64,000 bases of DNA from Allobosea sp. Lineage in GTDB: Bacteria; Pseudomonadota; Alphaproteobacteria; Rhizobiales; Beijerinckiaceae. The notes below the pieces were generated by a model that was not told where the DNA came from, made no database searches, and was given only the letters and a program-made list of their open reading frames with translations. Positions 61,521-64,000 of the stretch are shown in pieces (position 1 is the stretch's first letter; each line of letters starts with the position of its first letter). The stretch covers positions 1-64,000 of the forward strand of contig JAAEQB010000118.1 in assembly GCA_024231975.1 (NCBI GenBank). The letters are read 5' to 3'. The position numbers and the translations under genes were made by a program.

Positions 61521-62539
61521 CGCTCGCTCCTGCCGAGGCCGAGGCGGCTGAACAGACCGTTGAGCCCGCCTTGCGTGAATAGGACGACGAGCAGCAGGAT
61601 CGGCCCGAGGACAAGTTGCCAATGCTCGGTCCAGGAAGTCAGCACCGTCTCGAGGATGACGAGGGCGGCGGCGCCGAAGAGCGGGCCGAGCAGGGTGCCG
61701 ACGCCGCCGAGGATGACCATGATCATCAGCTCGCCCGACTTGGTCCAGTGCAGCATGTCCGGACTGACGAAGCGCAGATAATTCGCCATCAGCGCGCCGG
61801 CGAGGCCGGTGCCCATGCCCGAAATCACAAAGGCGGCGAGCTTGTAGCGATAGGGCGCGATGCCGATCGCCGCCATCCGCCGCTCGTTCTGGCGGATGCC
61901 GGCGAGCACCATGCCGAAGCGCGAGCCGACGATGCGCCAGAGCGCGAGGAAAACCAGCGCCGCGACGGAAAGGCAGATGAAATAGAAGGTGATGTCGTCG
62001 CGGGTGTTGAGCCCGAAGAGCTCGTTGCGGCGGCGGATCGTCATGCCGTCATCGCCGCCATAAGCCTTGAGCGAGACGAACAGGAAGAACAGCATCTGCG
62101 CGAAGGCGAGCGTGATCATGATGAACTGCACGCCGCTGGTGCGTAAGGAAAGCGCGCCGATCAGCAGGGCGAGCAGCCCGCCGACCAGGATCGCCGCAGG
62201 GAGCGTGATCAGGAGCTGGCTCGTGCCCGGGATCAGGCCGAGGAAGAGGCTGTCGTCGACGTAAGTTCTGTAGAGGATACCGACGACATAGCCGCCGATC
62301 CCGAAGAAGGCGGCGTGGCCGAAGGACACCATCCCTCCGAAACCGAGCGCGAGGTTCAGGCTGGCGGCGGCGATCGCATAGATCAGTACGCGGGTCGCCA
62401 GCGGCACCAGAGCCGGCTGGCCGAGCGCCTGGACAAGGAAGGGCAAGGCGATGAGGCACAGTGCCAGCGCCAGCAGCATCAGCGCGCGGCCGGTGCTCGG
62501 CGTGTTGGAGCCGGTGTGGGTGATGGCGTCCTCAGACAT
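61517..62539 (-). CDS. Branched-chain amino-acid-type ABC permease (LivM-like), second system
   Basis: A 340-residue LivM-type permease with about ten membrane helices, GFGGMVSFGHAAFFGIGGYVVGILYRT, LRTSGVQFIMITLAFAQMLF and VILGGVGTLLGPLFGAAALVILE. It overlaps livH by 8 bases and livG by 4. Confidence 0.94.
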   Translation of the reverse strand: MSEDAITHTGSNTPSTGRALMLLALALCLIALPFLVQALGQPALVPLATRVLIYAIAAASLNLALGFGGMVSFGHAAFFGIGGYVVGILYRTYVDDSLFLGLIPGTSQLLITLPAAILVGGLLALLIGALSLRTSGVQFIMITLAFAQMLFFLFVSLKAYGGDDGMTIRRRNELFGLNTRDDITFYFICLSVAALVFLALWRIVGSRFGMVLAGIRQNERRMAAIGIAPYRYKLAAFVISGMGTGLAGALMANYLRFVSPDMLHWTKSGELMIMVILGGVGTLLGPLFGAAALVILETVLTSWTEHWQLVLGPILLLVVLFTQGGLNGLFSRLGLGRSER

Positions 62540-63446
62540 TGGCGGGGAACAGTCCCTTGGGCCGCACCAGCAGCACCACGGCCATCAGCATGTAGATGCC
62601 CATCGAGGCGAGGCCGGCGCCGAGCGCATCGGCCTCCGAGCCGGTCATGACCTGGCGCAGCAGGCCGGGCAGGAAGGCGCGCAGCACGGTATCGACGAGG
62701 CCGACCAGCAGGGCGCCGAAGAAGGCGCCGCGGATCGAGCCGACGCCGCCGATCACCACGACGACGAAGGTCATGATCAGGATCTGCTCGCCCATGCCGA
62801 CCTGAACGGCGAGGATCGGCCCGGCCATCAGCCCGGCGAGGCCGGCGAGCAGGGCCCCGAGCCCGAAGACGGCGGTGTAGAGCAGGCGGATATCGACGCC
62901 GAGCGCCCGGACCATCTCGCGATGGGTCGCGCCGGCCCGTACCAGCATGCCGATGCGGGTGCGGTTGATCAGGAGGTAGAGCCCGAGCGCGACGAGAAGG
63001 CCGACCGCGATGATGAGGAGGCGGTAGATCGGATAGCTCAGGCCGGGCAGCAGCTCGACCGAGCCGTTGAGCACCGATGGCACCGAGACGAAGAGCGGCT
63101 GGCGCCCGAACAGCAAGGTCACGCTCTGGTTGAAGATCAGGATCAGCGCGAAGGTCGCCAGCACTTGGTCGAGATGATCGCGGGCATAGAGCCGGCGCAG
63201 CACGAAGAGCTCCATCGCCATGCCGACCAGCGCAGCGGCCGCGAGGCCGGCGATGATGGCGATGATGACTGAGCCGGTCTGCGCCGCGGCGAAGGCGGCG
63301 GCATAGGCGCCGACCATGTAGAGCGAGCCATGGGCGAGGTTGATCACGCCCATGATGCCGAAGATCAGCGTCAGCCCGGCAGCGAGCAGGAACAGCATCA
63401 CGCCGAACTGCAGGCCGTTGAGCAATTGTTCGAGAACGAGGGTCAT
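62532..63446 (-). CDS. Branched-chain amino-acid-type ABC permease (LivH-like), second system
   Basis: A 304-residue LivH-type permease of standard length: LLNGLQFGVMLFLLAAGLTLIFGIMGVINLAHGSLYMVGAY at the N-terminus (residues 7-47) and VVIGGVGSIRGAFFGALLVG near the C-terminus. It lies 75 bases downstream of the binding-protein gene and overlaps livM. The shape is unlike LivH of the first system, which has an N-terminal extension. Confidence 0.94.
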   Translation of the reverse strand: MTLVLEQLLNGLQFGVMLFLLAAGLTLIFGIMGVINLAHGSLYMVGAYAAAFAAAQTGSVIIAIIAGLAAAALVGMAMELFVLRRLYARDHLDQVLATFALILIFNQSVTLLFGRQPLFVSVPSVLNGSVELLPGLSYPIYRLLIIAVGLLVALGLYLLINRTRIGMLVRAGATHREMVRALGVDIRLLYTAVFGLGALLAGLAGLMAGPILAVQVGMGEQILIMTFVVVVIGGVGSIRGAFFGALLVGLVDTVLRAFLPGLLRQVMTGSEADALGAGLASMGIYMLMAVVLLVRPKGLFPANV

Positions 63447-63521
63447 TGCTGGTCACGTCCGGCTGGCGACGGGATGGGCAGGCAGCGGCCCATCCGGTCG
63501 ATGCGGGAGCTTATCCGTGGC

Positions 63522-64000
63522 TCAGAGCTTGCAATCCTTGGCGTAAGCGTCGCCATGGTTGCTCAACACCTTGCCCGAGGTCTTCAGCACCGGCACACCA
63601 TCCGCGCCCTTCTCGACCTTGAGCGCGTACCAATCCTGGACCGGATGCTGGTTTGGGCCGAACTTGAAGGCGCCGCGGACCGACTGGAAATCCGCCTTGG
63701 CCAGCGCCTTGCGCAGCGCCGGCACATCGGTCTTGCCGCCGGTCGCCTTCAGAGCCGAGGCGATGGCGAGCGCGGTGTCGTAGCCCTGGCTGGCATAGTA
63801 GGTCGGCACGCGGTTGTAGGCCTTGGTGAAGGCCTCGACGAAGGCCTTGTTCGAGGCGTTGTCGAAGTCGGTGTTCCAGTGCGCGGTCACGCTGAGGCCG
63901 AGCGCAGCGTCACCGACCGCCTTCAGCGTGGTCGCGTCGAGCGAGGGCTCGGCCAGCACCATCGGGGTTTTGCCGAGCAGGCCGGCCTGCTGATACTGGC
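63522..64000 (-). CDS. Substrate-binding protein of the second Liv system (partial)
   Basis: The C-terminal part (about 159 residues) of a Liv-type periplasmic binding protein; the reading frame is open through the window end, so the N-terminus lies beyond 64000. Visible features are AEPSLDATTLKAVGDAALGL, YNRVPTYYASQGYDTALAIASAL and FQSVRGAFKFGPNQHPVQDWYALKVEKG. It heads the LivHMGF operon. Substrate unknown; many relatives bind aromatic or branched acids. Confidence 0.92.
   Translation of the reverse strand, partial: QYQQAGLLGKTPMVLAEPSLDATTLKAVGDAALGLSVTAHWNTDFDNASNKAFVEAFTKAYNRVPTYYASQGYDTALAIASALKATGGKTDVPALRKALAKADFQSVRGAFKFGPNQHPVQDWYALKVEKGADGVPVLKTSGKVLSNHGDAYAKDCKL

Overview
The window is a dense, high-GC (roughly two-thirds G+C by eye) bacterial chromosome segment with about 62 protein-coding genes. 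I see no rRNA, tRNA, CRISPR array, transposase or phage gene. Codon use and gene content point to an alphaproteobacterium of the Hyphomicrobiales, most like Bosea or its relatives. The clues are a TAXI-type TRAP transporter with DUF1850, several Liv-type ABC importers, BKACE and XapX proteins, a fused indolepyruvate oxidoreductase and GC-rich intergenic palindromes. The genus is inference only.

Layout. (1) 1-2735: a palindromic intergenic repeat, then a fused TRAP permease overlapping a DUF1850 gene. (2) 3090-7578: a nitrile/amide operon with a gamma-glutamyltransferase-like hydrolase, an AMI1-like amidase, a cobalt-type nitrile hydratase (alpha, beta) and its activator; a DUF6454 protein follows. 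(3) 8612-18195, minus strand: an acyl/aryl-acid uptake operon with a long-chain acyl-CoA ligase, LivG, LivH, LivM, substrate-binding protein, LivF, a zinc metallopeptidase and a PaaK-like CoA ligase, with two palindromic repeats inside it. (4) 18491-29325: housekeeping and accessory genes (secreted protein, RNB nuclease, GNAT, Orn/Lys/Arg decarboxylase, lipoprotein, Crp/Fnr regulator, LysE exporter, indolepyruvate oxidoreductase). (5) 29605-31262: DUF1007 plus a NicO nickel/cobalt transporter. (6) 31343-40124: ung, a 5'-nucleotidase, hemH, a divergent hydrolase/MarR pair, an SPFH/NfeD pair, a tiny leader-like ORF beside an L,D-transpeptidase, a hydroxyacid dehydrogenase and a DUF2853 protein with a clear terminator.

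(7) 40290-46060: a probable quinone/aromatic-electrophile defence island with two MhqO-like ring-cleaving dioxygenases, a LysR regulator, an MhqD-like hydrolase, an AraC regulator and a YcaC-like hydrolase. (8) 46200-51855, minus strand: a tightly coupled operon xapX - YtcJ-type amidohydrolase - DoxX - MFS - alginate-export-type porin. (9) 52021-58821: a LacI regulator divergent from an intradiol (hydroxyquinol-type) dioxygenase, SDR, BKACE, MDR enone reductase, cupin and DctA, with two near-palindromic operators at the promoter. (10) 58965-64000, minus strand: a second Liv importer (the binding protein runs off the window end) followed by an apparent RidA-like/alpha-beta-hydrolase fusion.

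The theme is scavenging and catabolism of nitriles, amides and aromatic or acyl acids, typical of a soil or plant-associated heterotroph. The most novel candidate is region 9. It could encode a hydroxyquinol route in which an MDR enzyme replaces maleylacetate reductase and BKACE replaces the CoA-transferase/thiolase steps.
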